Positions 24,256 through 38,367 of a DNA stretch of 64,000 nt are shown here, piece by piece. The first letter of the stretch is position 1. The number at the start of each line of letters is the position of its first letter. Where the stretch lies: assembly GCA_018873245.2 (NCBI GenBank), contig JAEMBT020000007.1:2242001-2306000 (forward strand). The letters are read 5' to 3'. This stretch comes from Archegozetes longisetosus (taxonomy: Eukaryota; Arthropoda; Arachnida; Sarcoptiformes; Trhypochthoniidae). Both the position numbers and the translations under genes were made by a program. Under the pieces are notes generated by a model, which did no database searches, was not told the DNA's origin, and was given only the letters and a program-made list of their open reading frames with translations.

Positions 24256-24744
24256 GAAGCCAATAGACTTCACTACTTTTTGTGTTTCTGTCCCCGTGTA
24301 TATCAATGGAGATAACTGAAATAGAGATCGCCTCAAAGTTAGTAGACATGCATTTATTATAGACGTAGATGCACGACTGTGAACAGAAAGAATAAAATCG
24401 TCTTTTCTAATGTATCGCTTGAGTTGACAACATGTTTACTGGAAATAGATGTCAACTTCATTCGACTCTTTTTAGAACTTTTTTTGATTACTCGAAAAGT
24501 TCGTGGAAAACTTTAGAAACTGTAAACGTTTGCAAATAAAGCGTTTAAGATATGATCTAGTTCAGCACTAGTCAAATTTGGTCTCAAAACAAAGAAGTGT
24601 ATTTTATGAAGTCAATTTTTGAAAGTGCTTGCTCAAATAAATCATCAAAATTGAATTTAACTTCTTGTCTTCAACTAAAGCTTAGCTTTGAAAAAAGTCA
24701 TGTTAATTACAGTTTTCAAATGCAGATTCAATGAAATTCTAACA

Positions 24745-27469
24745 ATGATTTTCTTGTTTGTTATCATGAAATGTAAGTCATCTACTTTTTTCTTTCTAAC
24801 TTTCCAAGTTGAATATGAAAATTTCTTTTGCTCATATCTTTTGAGTTCTTAATATCACTAATAATAGTTCCGGTACCTTGTGACAAGATTTTTTCAAATC
24901 ATGAATTTGATAACTTTCTAACATTAGAATCTTAAAACTTTGCTGACTTCTCATAGTTTATTCAATAAAGATTATTTTCAAGTTATCATATATAACAATG
25001 ATCTTATTTTACTAAATACTAGAATATTAATTAAAATGTTAGGTAAATCTCCAAAAACACGAAGCATTGATTAATTCTTGAGTTATATGAATAATATGTT
25101 TTTAGTCGAGAGACCGAAGATTGAAATGAATATGCTTTACATTAGCATAAAAAATTCTAAATACATAAGTCTTAAAACTTGGAGCGATATAAACAACTCG
25201 AGAACGTTATGATACAACTTTTACGAACTGTGAAGTTTATATAAAATATAATATTCAGTAATGACAATTTTACTGATTTTAAAGTAGTTGTAGATCCTAC
25301 TACAGTTGTAACTCATTTTAATTTAAACTCACAAAAAAATTGAATCTCAATCTATAAATTTTTACGAAATTTTAGCTCATTATATACTTGCTAATGAAGA
25401 ATTTTGCACGATTGAAGAATTTCAGAATTGTCTTAAGCTATTGCAGTCAGTGGGCAACGGCGAAAGTGATCTCGCATTACCCATCAATGAGGATGAATTA
25501 GAGAGTGCCTGCGTGTAAGACATATTTCTCACTAATACTAATTAAATAAACTCCAAATAGTTTTGCTAACAATTATTAAAAGATGATTTCAAACATTTTT
25601 CTAGAGATTTAAAAGAAGGTGTTGTCTGTTTGGATCTACACATCCAGAAATGCTTTTCTTTAGAGATGCAACAGGTCTACACTCAGGTCGCAACCGATGC
25701 TAAACTATTTGTTAGAGATTTGTGCGATAACTTTACTACACAGAGAGGTATAAAATAAAAGGTCAAATTAGTAGAAAACTGAGATAACGAAAGAATCCAT
25801 GAAAGAAAAGAAATACTATGTGTAAACATTCATGTAATTGAAAAACTTAAATGTTTACAAGCTTGAAATAATGTCATTAGTTTCTTTTAATCAAATTATT
25901 CAAATTACTCCATATACGCTTATTTTTTCACTAAAATTGCCATGCATTATATAATAATTAGTTAACTTCTATCATCTATAAAACGAGCTTTCATAAGCTT
26001 TCATATGCTTCTTATCCAATAGAATATTTACGTCACGCCAAATGCTTCCGAAATGTTTCTCTCGATGAACACAAATGTGCGCAAAAATATCGTGAGGCAG
26101 TCATGATCTCAAGCGATTTGGAGGGAAAAGATGTGGAATTATTGGATAAAGAAAGGATTATGAGAAAATCATGCTGGTATGTGAGTCTAACTAACATCGC
26201 CTACACACACGACTGCTGTTTAGCAAATGTTTTGTTTGTCTTTAGATCATATAAAGTAGAATTGTATTTGACAGTGGCGTAAACAGATTGCTAGATATTC
26301 AAATTAATAGTTCTACTTCTTACATTCTTCACAAAGCGCATTCTTTACGACTATTTATGTTAGATTCCAGTTTAGCTACATCAACATTCTTAAATCAGTT
26401 ATCAATCAATTCACCGCTTAGCTTATATTCCATTAGTTCTAGTAGTGATGTATTTAAATATTGCAAAACATACGTCTATTGTCTCAATCAAGTTGTCAAT
26501 TATTAGACTTTAAACTCTCGATAATGACTGCGAAGAAAACAAGCCTATTTGTATTTTAAATGAAAATTTTAAGCTGTTAATAATCATTATCTTTCCTTTT
26601 ACGCCACTTAAAAATTAGTTAAACAAAAATGGTTTAAGAGATTGATTCAAGTATTTGTAAGCATAAAAAGATTTAGATAACCACATTTAGTATTAGTTAA
26701 AGACTTAGTGATAAACAATAGGTAAAATATAACCTAAAATGTAAATTTAGAAAATGAACCTTCTTCATAATCTATGTGTTAAATTTAGCTGCAATAATTT
26801 TTTAAATCAGATTTAATGATGATGAAATTTGAAAAAATTAACAATCTATTAGGTTGGACCGAAATTCTTTGAGCGTATAAAAATTTTATTTTTCTAAAAA
26901 GTTTTACGAATACAAATATGAGATTTTAGTATGATGTGCTAATACTCTCCCTGCTTATTAATAATATCTTGCCAAACTTCAGCAAGCTTAGACACCCCAT
27001 TAAGTGTAGCATTTTGCTTACCCTATTGTTAAATAGGCGCAAGGCTTTTGGTCCAACCTAATATATGAAATTCTCTTTCAAATAAAAATTTGAAATCGAA
27101 ATTCCAATTCAGATTTTTATTTAATTCACATATTGCGAAACTCTATCATTATTCATCATCGCCTATTCGAATGATTTTTTCAATCTTCTTTTTATTATTT
27201 ACATGAATTTTAGTGCCTTACAAGAGTTCGTTGAGTGCAAGAACACTCATGTGATTCAAGATTGTGGTGAAAGAGCGAGTTTATTCATGCAAAAACATTT
27301 ACATAGGATCACAAATCCAATTATGGATCAACACTGTTCTGCATACACTTTCGGACAAAACTCTTGTAAACACACCCTACATACTAATAATAATGCGATT
27401 AAAGCTATTAATCATATCAGACCAGATCTTTTACACATTCTATTATTGCTTCTTCTTCTTTGTCTATAA
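24745..27469 (+). CDS. copy 2: intact secreted, probably GPI-anchored Cys-rich protein (239 aa)
   Basis: Exons 24745-24772, 25376-25514, 25605-25747, 26023-26176 and 27214-27469 join in frame (720 bases) with GT-AG borders and agreeing phases (1, 2, 1, 2). The protein has a short hydrophobic start (MIFLFVIM), then 14 cysteines at 20, 28, 55, 64, 72, 96, 111, 122, 154, 155, 163, 172, 196 and 206, including an adjacent pair. Sequons lie at N98 (NFT) and N114 (NVS). The end is a leucine-rich hydrophobic run to residue 239 with no charged tail, as in GPI-anchor signals. The spacing (ACVDLKEGVVC, REYLRHAKCF, SCCALQEFVEC, DCGE) matches a family of secreted arthropod, mainly arachnid, proteins I recall as having no assigned function. 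The first exon is the least certain part; the other four are strongly supported by conservation in four other copies. Intron 4 holds a mariner remnant. Confidence 0.75.
26849..27061 (-). mobile_element. 213 bp mariner deletion derivative in intron 4 of copy 2
   Basis: It begins TTAGGTTGGACCGAAATTC and ends with the inverted CTTTTGGTCCAACCTAA, flanked by TA at 26847-26848 and 27062-27063, the standard mariner target. Between the ends the minus strand still encodes the C-terminal end of a mariner transposase: AEVWQDIINKQGEY followed by a stop, corresponding to the usual W..(V/I)...GEYF ending. The catalytic part is gone, so it is non-autonomous. Confidence 0.85.
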
Positions 27470-30400
27470 CTCTTAATATAATTTTCTAGTTTATGCCAAA
27501 AAGAACTCCGAAGACATTGTCCTATAGTTTCTGATTTGATTTGTTTATTATCCAAAAATCTTAGCTCATAATTCACTTTCTTATTCTCAAGGCATCTGTT
27601 TTATACATACCCTAAAAGATCATCTAATTTATTGTTATATTATTAAGTTAAAACTTTGTACAAAAACTTTTTCATTAGAAGTTTATGAAAATAAAATAAT
27701 GACTACATATCAACCTTATGTTTTTTCCACAATTAAAATTGATTGTCTTGGTTTCGTGTATTTTCCGGCAATTTTTGCGCAAATAAGAAATTATTTTAAC
27801 TGTTTATATTAAGTTATAATTTTTATATAGCATTCTGCACTTTTTACACTCATTTCAATTAAATTATCAAAATTCGTGCAACAAGAATGGGCTCAAAATA
27901 AATATGCAGATATGCTGTAATTACATTATTATAAATCTCGATAGAAAAATCTTATTAATTTCAAGCTCCAGTAGAAACAGTTATTTAATTAATAACTTAT
28001 TTCAAGAAAAAAAATACATAAATATTGAAGAAACTCTGATTAGTTCTAACAGTTAAGAATGTTATAAAAGTTGGCATTCCCTATATAAAAAATTCATTGA
28101 TGCATGTTTTGATGAGTTTTCCTCGAGTGAGAAGCAAAACATTGGGGTATTTCAGATTTATATTAACAGCCTTTTCAATATCTATATAACTTCTAGTAAA
28201 AATCAACTTTAAACAGTTATCAACAGCTAGATAGTAAAGTAGTTACGATCTTCAACATTTGATGTACTATAAGGATAAAATGTCATTGTTAAACTGGGTT
28301 TTCTCGCGCCCTTAATATAGAGGGATTACTTCAATATCTAAAAGACATATCTTTAAGTTTCAAAAACTTGTTAGTCGAGTCAAGGTATGATTTTAAGTCT
28401 CATTGAAGACTCAGACGCGATTTTGAACGATGAAAAAATGCTTAATGCATTTTCATGCTTTAATCGGTTAACTACAAAAGTTTACATTCAAAGTTTTATT
28501 ACTCAATTAGCTTACTAAATGTTTCCCTATTCTGTATGTCTTGTATTGGTCATCATGACTTTTAAATGCTCAGTTTGACAAAGACTTTTTTCCTTATAGT
28601 ACACTTATTGTGAATTGCATTCCCTTGATTCCTGATGCGTGCAGATGATAAATCGGAACAAGCATCAAAATTTGATAGTTCGTAGAGAGAACTATTCAAC
28701 TATCAACTTAAAGTTTATTAATAAAAATTAACACTTGATCCAAGAATCATAAGGAGAATATTTATTGGCTCACATATTGTGAATTGACTTTGAGCTAACT
28801 CTGACTCAAAACGTGAATGAAATAACCTATTTTGGGTCACTACTAAGGCATTAACTAAGTTAAACATCATTCATATTTTGAGTTTAACACTCTTCCATGA
28901 GTAGTTCAATGAATTGACAAACCCTTAAAATTTTGTTGTGCACGCACCAGTCAGGAAGTAACAAAGGCAGGTGTACAGTTATATCAGAATAGATTCTACC
29001 AATCAATTACTGATAGACAGTTAAAAACGCTTTTCCATCAAAGCGCTATGTAATATCTGAGAAATGAAAGTTCTTGAAAGTTCAATCAAAGCCTAAACCT
29101 CGAATGAGAATAAATCAGTTATGACTAATATGTAAGAAATGACTAATAAGCATTTTATCACTTGATAATCAGCTAATTAGCACTAAATCATTTTTGCAAT
29201 CACTTGATGGAGAATCAGCTCACATTAAGTTGCACATTGGTAGAACTCAATCTGACATAACCGTACTCGTAATTGTGCTCCTACTACAAAGCCTAAGAGT
29301 CTTACCTGATGTAAAGTTAGAAGTCCTAACACTATTGTTGAAACGAATCTTATTCGAACTTGACTGTTTCAGAGCACCACAGATTATTCTAAAAATCTTT
29401 TGATTTTGATAGTTACTTCTTATGAAATATTTTCTTTAACCAGTGAAAATGAATTAAAACTTAATAAATTGAAACCTCAATAAATTTAAAGTTTACTTAT
29501 ATAACATAGCTCAGTTTTTTCAAAGTTGACTTAAGGTTTAAAAAAATCTGGAGATTGTTATGAAATATCTTCAACTTGTGAATAATTTTTCAAATAGATT
29601 TGGAAGCCTGACAGAATTCGGGGGCAATAAAAGTTTACCAACGACAAAGATAAGGATAGATTTGTTCGAGTATAATTATACTCAACAATTATTTTTGACA
29701 TGAAACCTCTGATAGAATGATGAAAATCTCAATTGAGCAAAGAACATAAAAATGAAATGGAAAACTGATTCAATGATTCACTGAATAGGTTTTTGGCACA
29801 TTTTCAATTGCAACAATATTATAGATCATTATAATTGCTGTTTTGCTTTCTTTACTATCTCTAAAATAATTGCTAAAACAAATCGAAGATGCGATCATTT
29901 ACAGAGGAAAAACTGTACCATAGAATAAAAGGTCCTATATGATTGACTGTATCGAGACATTTTATTGCTGAAAGAATTCGAGTTAAATCCTATTGACATG
30001 AATTCATATGAACCTCTGAATCTGATTAAATAGATTGTTTTATGAAAATCAAATGCTTAGTTTTTAAAACTACAGTTACATAGTCTAAAGTTTCTCAGTA
30101 TTTGAGTCGAGGATGCCCTTCACAAAAAAAACAAGAAACACTTTAAACCTTATTGAGTACTGAAATAGCACTTTCTTTCAATACATATCAGTTATACAAA
30201 ATCAGCAAAATATTGACAAATAAATCTAATGACTGTTATAGTAAGAAAGGATTATTAAGGGTTATTAATACAATAGTCTAAGTGATTTTTTATTTTTTAA
30301 TACCCTCCTTATTTTCTCATTGCAAGATTTGCTCCTTCATTCACTTTTCGTAGTGGGTCAAGTCTCTATTGAGTGTGCGAGAACCGTGAAAATGACTCCG

Positions 30401-32000
30401 TCTAAGTCGACTTAGATCTAAATTATAAAGTTACTTTCACTGTAACTTAAATTGATTGGTATTATCTATATAGATTGTATATTAATAGAATTTATTTATT
30501 TACTCCGATCAAATATATAAATTAAAAGATATTAATATTTTTTCAAAATAAAACATTTAAAATAGAATTGATACGATCTTAAATATCAATATGATTTGTG
30601 AAAAATTGATCAGCAAATCTTAACTTTAAAGCAGAAAATATTCAATATTTTTTATACATTTTACTCAAATTATTCTTTTCCTTAACAGACGAGAAGATAT
30701 AGAACAAGATTTCCTAACTTTTTCTCTTTCCGTTTTATCTCAAGTGCGAAATATAACATAAAAAGTAGTGTTTGTGTCAAATTGTGAAAAATGTTCGACG
30801 ATAGGATGCTTTTAGTGAATGAAAGTATGGAATAATACATTTTCCACGACTAACTTCTATTCCCAGTTTCGTGAATGCCACTTAAGCTATGTTTTCATAT
30901 ATCTGTACCATTTATGTGTATCATTTGTTTTACTTTTTATCCTCTTTCTCTCGAGTTAATCGTTTTTAAAATCGAGTAAGAGTACCTTATTATTTATTTT
31001 GCTCTAAAATACAACTGTAAATCTATAGTTTGTTAAAGATTTCATTTCAGTTAAACTTCAAAATTTTTCACTATTATAGCAACGCTTATTTCAATGAGAA
31101 AAGAGATAGCTCCTATATTCTGCAAATTTTAGATTTAAAAATATCAAATTTCAAACTATTAGAAAAATATACTCTACATAAGTATTTGAAATTCTTAATT
31201 GCTATTTGGGCCTCGGCTCAATTGTGGTTACCAAGTTTCAAGAGTTTAAGTAATTTCACTCAAAGTTAAGCAAAATTTTTTGACAATAAATAAAAGTTTC
31301 TTCAATAAAAAAAACTTGAAAGGTCAAATTTAAATTTTTATTTAATATATGATAAAACATTGAAGAATTTAAGAAGCAACAAGTAAGAAGAAAAATAAGA
31401 GAACTAATATTATTAATTGTTTGTTTCCTTAAGCAACTATTGCCAGGTACCATCACTTTTACAACGAATAGAAACTCATTCAATTTTTTGCGATAATAGC
31501 TACAAAAAATCATATTTGCAATGTAAGTAGAGTATATGACATATAACGAACTCATGTTTCTCTTCTCATACACATTTTTAAGTCTAGACATACATTGACT
31601 TATTTTCTGGAATCAAACAATAAGCTTTGATGTAGATATAGATCAAACATATAATTAGAACTATAGCTTGAGAGAAACTTGATCATTGCTCCCAATGGCA
31701 CGGATTTTCATTGAGATTGTTTTCATTGTTCTTGTTCCATTTGATTCTTAAAGACAAACTTATTACTGGTGGATAACAAATATAGACTTATTATTTTTGT
31801 TCTGTTATTAGGAGATATGTAACTTTCATTCACTATTAAGTATTAACAAGAGTAAAATAAGGGTCTTGCGAATATTTTAATATTAATTTTGTTCAACAAT
31901 TCATGAAACCTTCGATTTTTGAAGTTTTATACATAGAAAAAGAATTTAACATCATCCTTAAATAGGAACTTTAACTTTTATCCTATAAAAATCTTAATAT
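27470..32000. other. spacer downstream of copy 2
   Basis: The first 300 bases continue the homology seen downstream of every copy. The segment homologous to 17560-17760 comes at 30680-30850, about 2.2 kb further from the gene than in copy 1, so roughly 27900-30300 contains DNA absent from the other spacer. Within it the open frame at 29194-29403 is not recognisable as protein; a minus-strand exon-like piece (29363-29306) is a weak candidate. The 31600-31720 segment matches 18840-18970. Confidence 0.6.
30401..30416. repeat. perfect 16-base palindrome
   Basis: TCTAAGTCGACTTAGA is its own reverse complement, in a slightly GC-richer spot of the spacer. It could be chance or a dimeric binding site. 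Confidence 0.5.
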
Positions 32001-35000
32001 TTAGATTAGTTTCTTTCAGTAAGCTTTGCATGATGATTGACTATCGAAAAGTAGATTGATAGAAAATCAGTGAAAACATATGAATCTCTCAGTGTTATTC
32101 GAGAAGTTATTAAAATTCAAACTAACTTTAATTGTTTGTTCAATAGACCTTTTAGCATGTTTTAGGGCTTCTAAACTGTGGAGCAATTTAATAATGGATT
32201 CTCAATTTGACTGCGGGTGATTTGAACTTGAAAATTTTGAAAACCATTTGTTATTGTATAGCTTTTCACTAAATAAGTCTGGAAAACAATGAGGATTGAA
32301 GTTGGATACTCTTTATCTGCTTCCAAATGATTAATGTTACGAATATTCTCCTAATTTGTCTTATGTATCGCTTTGCTGTTGTCTTGCACAGAGATCAACA
32401 CTAATGAACAATTAGTTTGATTGTCAGTGAATGGAACAATTTGTATCCAACAGATGCCTATTTACTCATCGCATTCGTCTTAAGTTTCTATATTTTTCCT
32501 TCTGATTGAAGATTATGATTGCTTTTCTTAACCAGTTGTCCAAAAAATTTCTATCCTAATTGCTTCAAGTTCCTCAATCTTTTCTATTCACTCACGAAGT
32601 TTTCTACTAGAAAAGCAACTTTAATTCAATTTTCACTGTCAATAAACAATAGAATGTCGGAAGTTAAGGAAATGGATTCTTAGGAAATGACAGTTTTTAG
32701 AATCAATTGTAGTTTGGAATATCATGGAGTTCTTCGTTTCATTCATAGCATAATTCATATTTATAAATGATCCTTACAATCAAACTCGTTTATATATTGA
32801 ATATATGAAGGCTTGTCTCAAAGAAGTGCACAACTAAAAACTTTGTTCTAAAAGGGCATAAGACCATTAGTCATAAGAGTTTTTTCAATCCTTTCAAGAT
32901 TTCTAATCTCATAGTACAAACTTTTTCACTCACTATTATTAATTTGTTAGTTTTCATAACTTATTTTGACTTTACTTTTCAGACAAAAACATTATTTTTG
33001 TTTTAATTTAATCAATTTGTTCAAACCCTAAATCCAAACTAAGAGATAAGATGTTTGAGAAAGTTTAGGAAAGCAGAAGTCACGTCGTGGCTAAAGTTCA
33101 ACTTATGATTGAAATTTTGTTAAGCCTTAAGAAAGATCTTAATTTGCGCACTCCTTTGAGACAAGCTTTCATCTACTGAATATACAGTATATTGAACATA
33201 TATATTGAACATATATAACATTAATACTGGTATCACATAAATTAATGGATAATAAAACTTTGAGAACTACTTGATTTAACAATTGAAACCAATGTAATTT
33301 TCTCAATTGTGAAGGCAGAAAATTTCGAGTGTAACAACACCAATAATATTCAGTTTGATTTAACACATACTTTCCAATCAAGACCTACTTTGCTATAGCT
33401 TTAAATTTGATTTTGTTCATTATTTTCACTTTGCTTCGTGGCAATTATAGCAAAGAAAACTTCATACAAAAAATGTGCAACTTTTACCGTCGAGTTTACC
33501 AGAGACTTGAGTTGGGATGTTCAAGCAGCAGATGGTCCTCAGTTGGTTTCGCCGCTCTATTTTATCGAAATAATAAGTATCGTTACGTTGTCTTACATTC
33601 TTTCTACAAACATATAACTTATATAAGCTTAATTGATATTAGTGTTAAAATACTATTGCGTGCGTTTTTTCATTCTAAACTGTTTGTAAAACACATAAAA
33701 ATCGTAATATTATGTCAGAATAAGCAAAGATTGATGTTTATGTTCTATGAAATGAAAATTATTTAGTTTTACAACACTTTTCTCGAATTCTCATTTTTCA
33801 AATGAATCAATAAGAGAATTGATATACAGTTACGAAAGATAGGAAAAGAATTTTCTAGCAATTTGAGAATAAAATTTATTCAAACTGAACATGCAATGAG
33901 AGCATTAAGGGGGGGATTTCGGTTTCAAATGAATCTGCAGTTTTCTTTAAAAATAAATAATATTTGCTTTAAAAAATTTCGTGATCCAGATAAATAATTC
34001 GAAAATCTCAAATTTTCCCATTTTATGAAGTTTGAATCAATTTCAAATTATTAAATTGAATAAAATTTTTTTCTTTTATTAAGGATTGATCCAAAAATCT
34101 CGACATTAAAAGAAACTTTGCTTCTGATTGAGAGACAGACACGAAACTAAATGTTAATGATTAATTACTCAATAACTGAGCTTTATTTCACTTAAGTAAT
34201 ACTGAAAGAAATGCTAGTCTTGTCTCAGTTCGTGACAAAATTATATGTTATTGCATTTGACTTTCAATCGATTCTAGTGAGAAATAGTGAACGAATAGAA
34301 ATATCAAAAATTAATATCTACTTTATTTATGTCTTTAGATGCTATAAATAGTGATATCTAAGAGAATATGCTTTTCTAAGAATACGAAAATTGGAAGAAC
34401 GTAACTATTCAATATGAACATGTATTATTAATTGTATTGTTGCAGTTATTGAATAGAAACAATCGTTTCTATGTATTTCAGTGTCTTATGAACTTAAGAA
34501 TTAAATATAATAGCTTTCGAAAGAAAAAAGATTACATAGTTTTGGTTTCAATGAGTCAAATAAAGCCAATTTTAAAGGCTATATCGTTTAAAATGCAAAT
34601 TTTTCTGTACATGAAAAATAATGAACTTATTTTCTAAGTTAAACTTGTTAATTTCGAATTCTTAGTAGAGTACGGTTCGAACATCTCTCAAAGTTCTCAT
34701 TGGTTTGTTATGAATTCTGACCAAAATTTTATCTTAAGGTTAGGTTAAATATATCAGTTGAGATTATTATCTAAAATAACATTTCGTGATGAAAAGTGCT
34801 ATTTTGTCTGACAATCAATAAATAATTAAAATCTGCTGATACCAGAAAAATATTGTTTTTAGTAAACTTATAGCACTCCTGATGTTGCATACTAGCAAAA
34901 AAATAATAAGACAAGAAAAAATATTAAATACAAATATAAACTCAGTTTGAGTTGGTGAGATTGAAAAGAGCGATCTTATTGTTCTTCAGTCTTAATTCTA

Positions 35001-37033
35001 ATTACATGATCGATTTATCCTTATATTGAAAACTATTATTTGATTTTCATATGAAACATACAGTATCAACTCGTATCTAAACAAAAATAGCATGTCAACA
35101 TACAGAATTGTTCCTAAAAATTTTGTGTATATTTTCTGATTCGCTCACTCTAATGAGTATTTTTTATGAGATCCTTTATCAGAAATTTGAATGCTCGAGT
35201 TATGAATTTTTGAACACTGACTTATAATACTCAACGGGAGTTCTTACTTGAGTGACACGTCATAATATATAGATTACTACAAGCATTGAATTAAGTTTCA
35301 AGCTCTGATACTCGAAGATTTTAAATATTACATATTTTTAACTGAATAATTAATAACCAAATATATTTTTAACAAAAGTTCTTAGCTTCAGTTCATAAGT
35401 TATGACTGAAGCTCAGATTAATTTCTTGAGATAAATGGCGTTTTATTACAACTATCGTAAAACATTTCTTACAATTCAACAAAATCTTACATTATTATGT
35501 CATTTTTCACTCTTAATAAACATATTTTGCTCGTTGAACAATAAATTTTTTATACGACAAAATTAAAAATATAACAAGTTCAGAGAAAAACCACATTTTT
35601 ACAAATCAATATTTTTAAATTTTATTTTAAAGCATTTCGAGCAAACTGAGGTTAGAGCTTTCTTCATTTGTTTGACTAACAAAAAATACAAAATCTATAA
35701 TTTAGATTGCGTTACAATTATGTATTGAAATGAAGTGCTCTTGCAGGGTTTATAAATACTGAAAGATTGAACTTCATTGGACACGAGCTTATTCTCACAA
35801 TTAATAAATAATAATGGAGAAATTGAAATTCAAGAAATTCATTTTTAATTTTTTGTAAAATGATCAATTCATGCACATTTTTAGTGATTCTTGATCATAT
35901 TCCCACAACAAAGCGAGATATTGCTGTTAAATGAATGAACGACATTTTTTAAAAATAAAATTAATTCATATGCTACTTTTAGAGTTTCAATCTCATTTTG
36001 AAGATTATCTTATTTATTTTGAAATTTTTTATCGTGTTCAGTTATATGAAAGCAAAGTAAACAGTACTAAATAAACCGTTTCTTACTATTCGGCTTACAG
36101 TTTGTTCTTTATGTCATAAAAATCATGAATACTGTATACATAATAGCATTATCCGGAAAAGTGTTATCTTTATTTTTGATTCAAAAGCATCGAAAATCTT
36201 ATCATTCAGTCTCATATATAAGATATAATAAAATTCTTTCCAGAAATTTTTTCAGAAATCTTTTGAACAATTCAAATTAAAAATACTTTCTGGAATAAAA
36301 TATGAAAATAAACTTTGAATGCTAATTAGGCAATATTACCAATAATTAAACAAAATTGTAGAATTTATTATAAAAAGTTTTGATCATAGCTGACTCGAAA
36401 ATAAGCTTAAAAACTATTTTGTATGAACCCTGCGCCGTTATTCGTCAAATTTTCATTCTAAAAATTTTGAGAAATTATAAATTTTTAAACAATGCATTGA
36501 AATTTTGAAACCCCACTATCAGTTGAAATAAACTTTTGTTAAGATATCTATAAATTTACATTGATTCTAAGCATTTAGAAAACAAAATCTAGATAAATTA
36601 ATAAGCATTGAAACTCTAATATTTAAATTACATAATCAGAGAAAAATAACAGTGAATTATATTTCATTACTTATTGTTAGCGTTTATTATTAGTAATCGA
36701 TTGACCAGATAGACAAATAGATAAGCCAGAGTTTCAATGAATTCTTCTCTAGAAATATACTGAAATATAGAATCAGGACTTGTCTCTTGTTACCAAACAT
36801 TGCTGGTAGGAATGAAAGAGCGCATAATTAGAAGAAAAAGTTTATATTGGCAGTCTGCAAACCAAATCATCTAATTATTGTGTTAGGTTGCTTTGGGAAG
36901 TATAGAAAACATATGCCCTGAGAATAAGAGAGAATTATAAGCAAAGGATTTTGGATAATAAGCAAATCAAATCAAAAGCAAAAAATCAAAGCCTTGTATG
37001 TTAGAATAGAGAATTGTATCAAGAATTATAGTC
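32001..37033. other. spacer downstream of copy 3 (inverted half)
   Basis: Segments at 32340, 33640-33690, 34240-34310 and 34960-35060 align in the same direction with 45090, 45830-45890, 46810-46880 and 47460-47560, and with 56970, 59100-59170 and 59800. They are reversed relative to the copy 1 spacer. The switch of orientation lies between about 31750 and 32300. Apart from the exon-like island at 33488-33556, nothing else coding is supported. A tandem pair of a 16-base AT-rich unit lies at about 33186-33218. Confidence 0.65.
33488..33556 (-). CDS. isolated exon-like island, unknown product
   Basis: On the minus strand a 69-base segment of about 50% GC, in DNA of under 30% GC, has an acceptor (ATAAAATAG) and a donor (GTAAAAG). 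One frame reads RRNQLRTICCLNIPTQVSG and continues open through both borders for more than 40 codons. A pair of adjacent cysteines suggests a secreted protein. No partner exons were found and the equivalent site in other spacers lacks it, so it may be a stranded exon. Confidence 0.3.
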
Positions 37034-38367
37034 TCAGATATTAGAACCAGACAAAATAATAGTAAAATGTGAGAGTCTGAAATGATTACGTATGAACGTA
37101 TTATTAGGTTGTAAGACTATTTTTACAAGTATTTGGCCCAAACGTAAATGCAGAGCAGTGTTGATCCATAATTGGATTTGTGATTCTATGTAAATGTTAT
37201 TGTGTGAATGAGTTCGCTCTTTCGCCACAAACTTAAATAAAATAAGTACTCTTGCATTAAGTAACTCTTGTTAACCCCTAAGTAAGTGAAATAAGAGTGA
37301 AGTGATAGCAAAGAACATATGTTGGTTGAGGTTTGCTGGAGTCAAGTATAAATTTAATTCCCAAAAATTCTAACTTACCATGAGTCATCAATAAATTTTA
37401 ATCGAGTATTTTTTTAATAATATGGGATAATTCGTAGTTGGAATATTTATTTTGCTTCTAAAAATTGTTCGTAGAAAAACATTTAGTGTTCTAACGAAAT
37501 TTATCACTACCATTAAACAGTATTTTCCAGTAAGCTGTGTAAATAATTATTTTGATAAAACTATATTTTCTAAAAATGATCTTCTTCAATATCAATTCAA
37601 ACTATCTTATCAGTTAGTCAGTCATCACATTTTTATCCCTTGTTTCATTATTTGTTGTCCTCTAAGTAAATTGCTATCTTTATGGGTAACACAATCTAAC
37701 ATTTACACTCACCTCAATCGTGTAATTACCTTCGATGCTTGAATAAATCAAATAAAAATAATGAGTCAATCTTTTGGGCTTTATTTACTTGAACCAATTA
37801 TGCTGCGTGGTGTAGCAGGTGAAACAAATAAGAAAGATAAGATTCAATAGACAAATTTTACTTTTTCAAACTAATGTATGAAATAAGAGCACATATTTTA
37901 CTCCTGGACAATATAAACAGTTGAAAATTACACAAAATATCTGAAAAGCGCGGAATTCAAATCAAATTATTAAATAATCGATGACCATGTAAGCAAACTG
38001 GTTTTTTAGCCATCTTTAAAATCTGATGGCAATCAACTTGAGGGATTATATTTGTGAGCAAAATTGTTTAACATGATGTATTAGAAAACTCCAGTTATAA
38101 TTCATTTGAAACTAATTAAATTCAGTAGGAAAACCGATAGAACTGTTATTCTTATGTAAACAACGATTCATCTATGAGGTAGCATGCTAATTATATAAAA
38201 TAGTCAACAGGCAGATAAGACATTTAATAAAAGTATTGCTAATTCCTATAACTGTGTAAACAATGTAAGGGTAATTGTGATACCAGCATGATTCTCTCAT
38301 AATCCTTTCTTTAGTCAACAAATGAGCATCTTTTTCCTCCAAATCTTTAGAGATCATAACTTCTTTG

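Larger units (their letters stand above)
21481..24744 (+). other. 5' flank of gene copy 2
   Basis: Homologous to 1-3370 in the same orientation and to the reverse flanks of copies 3 and 4. Contains the near-identical island 21938-22252 and the conserved block 23830-24255. No separate gene is supported between 22430 and 24740. Confidence 0.7.

Noticed and set aside
29194-29403. 69-codon frame in the spacer after copy 2
   Set aside because: No homologue recognised and no initiation or splice context on the plus strand.
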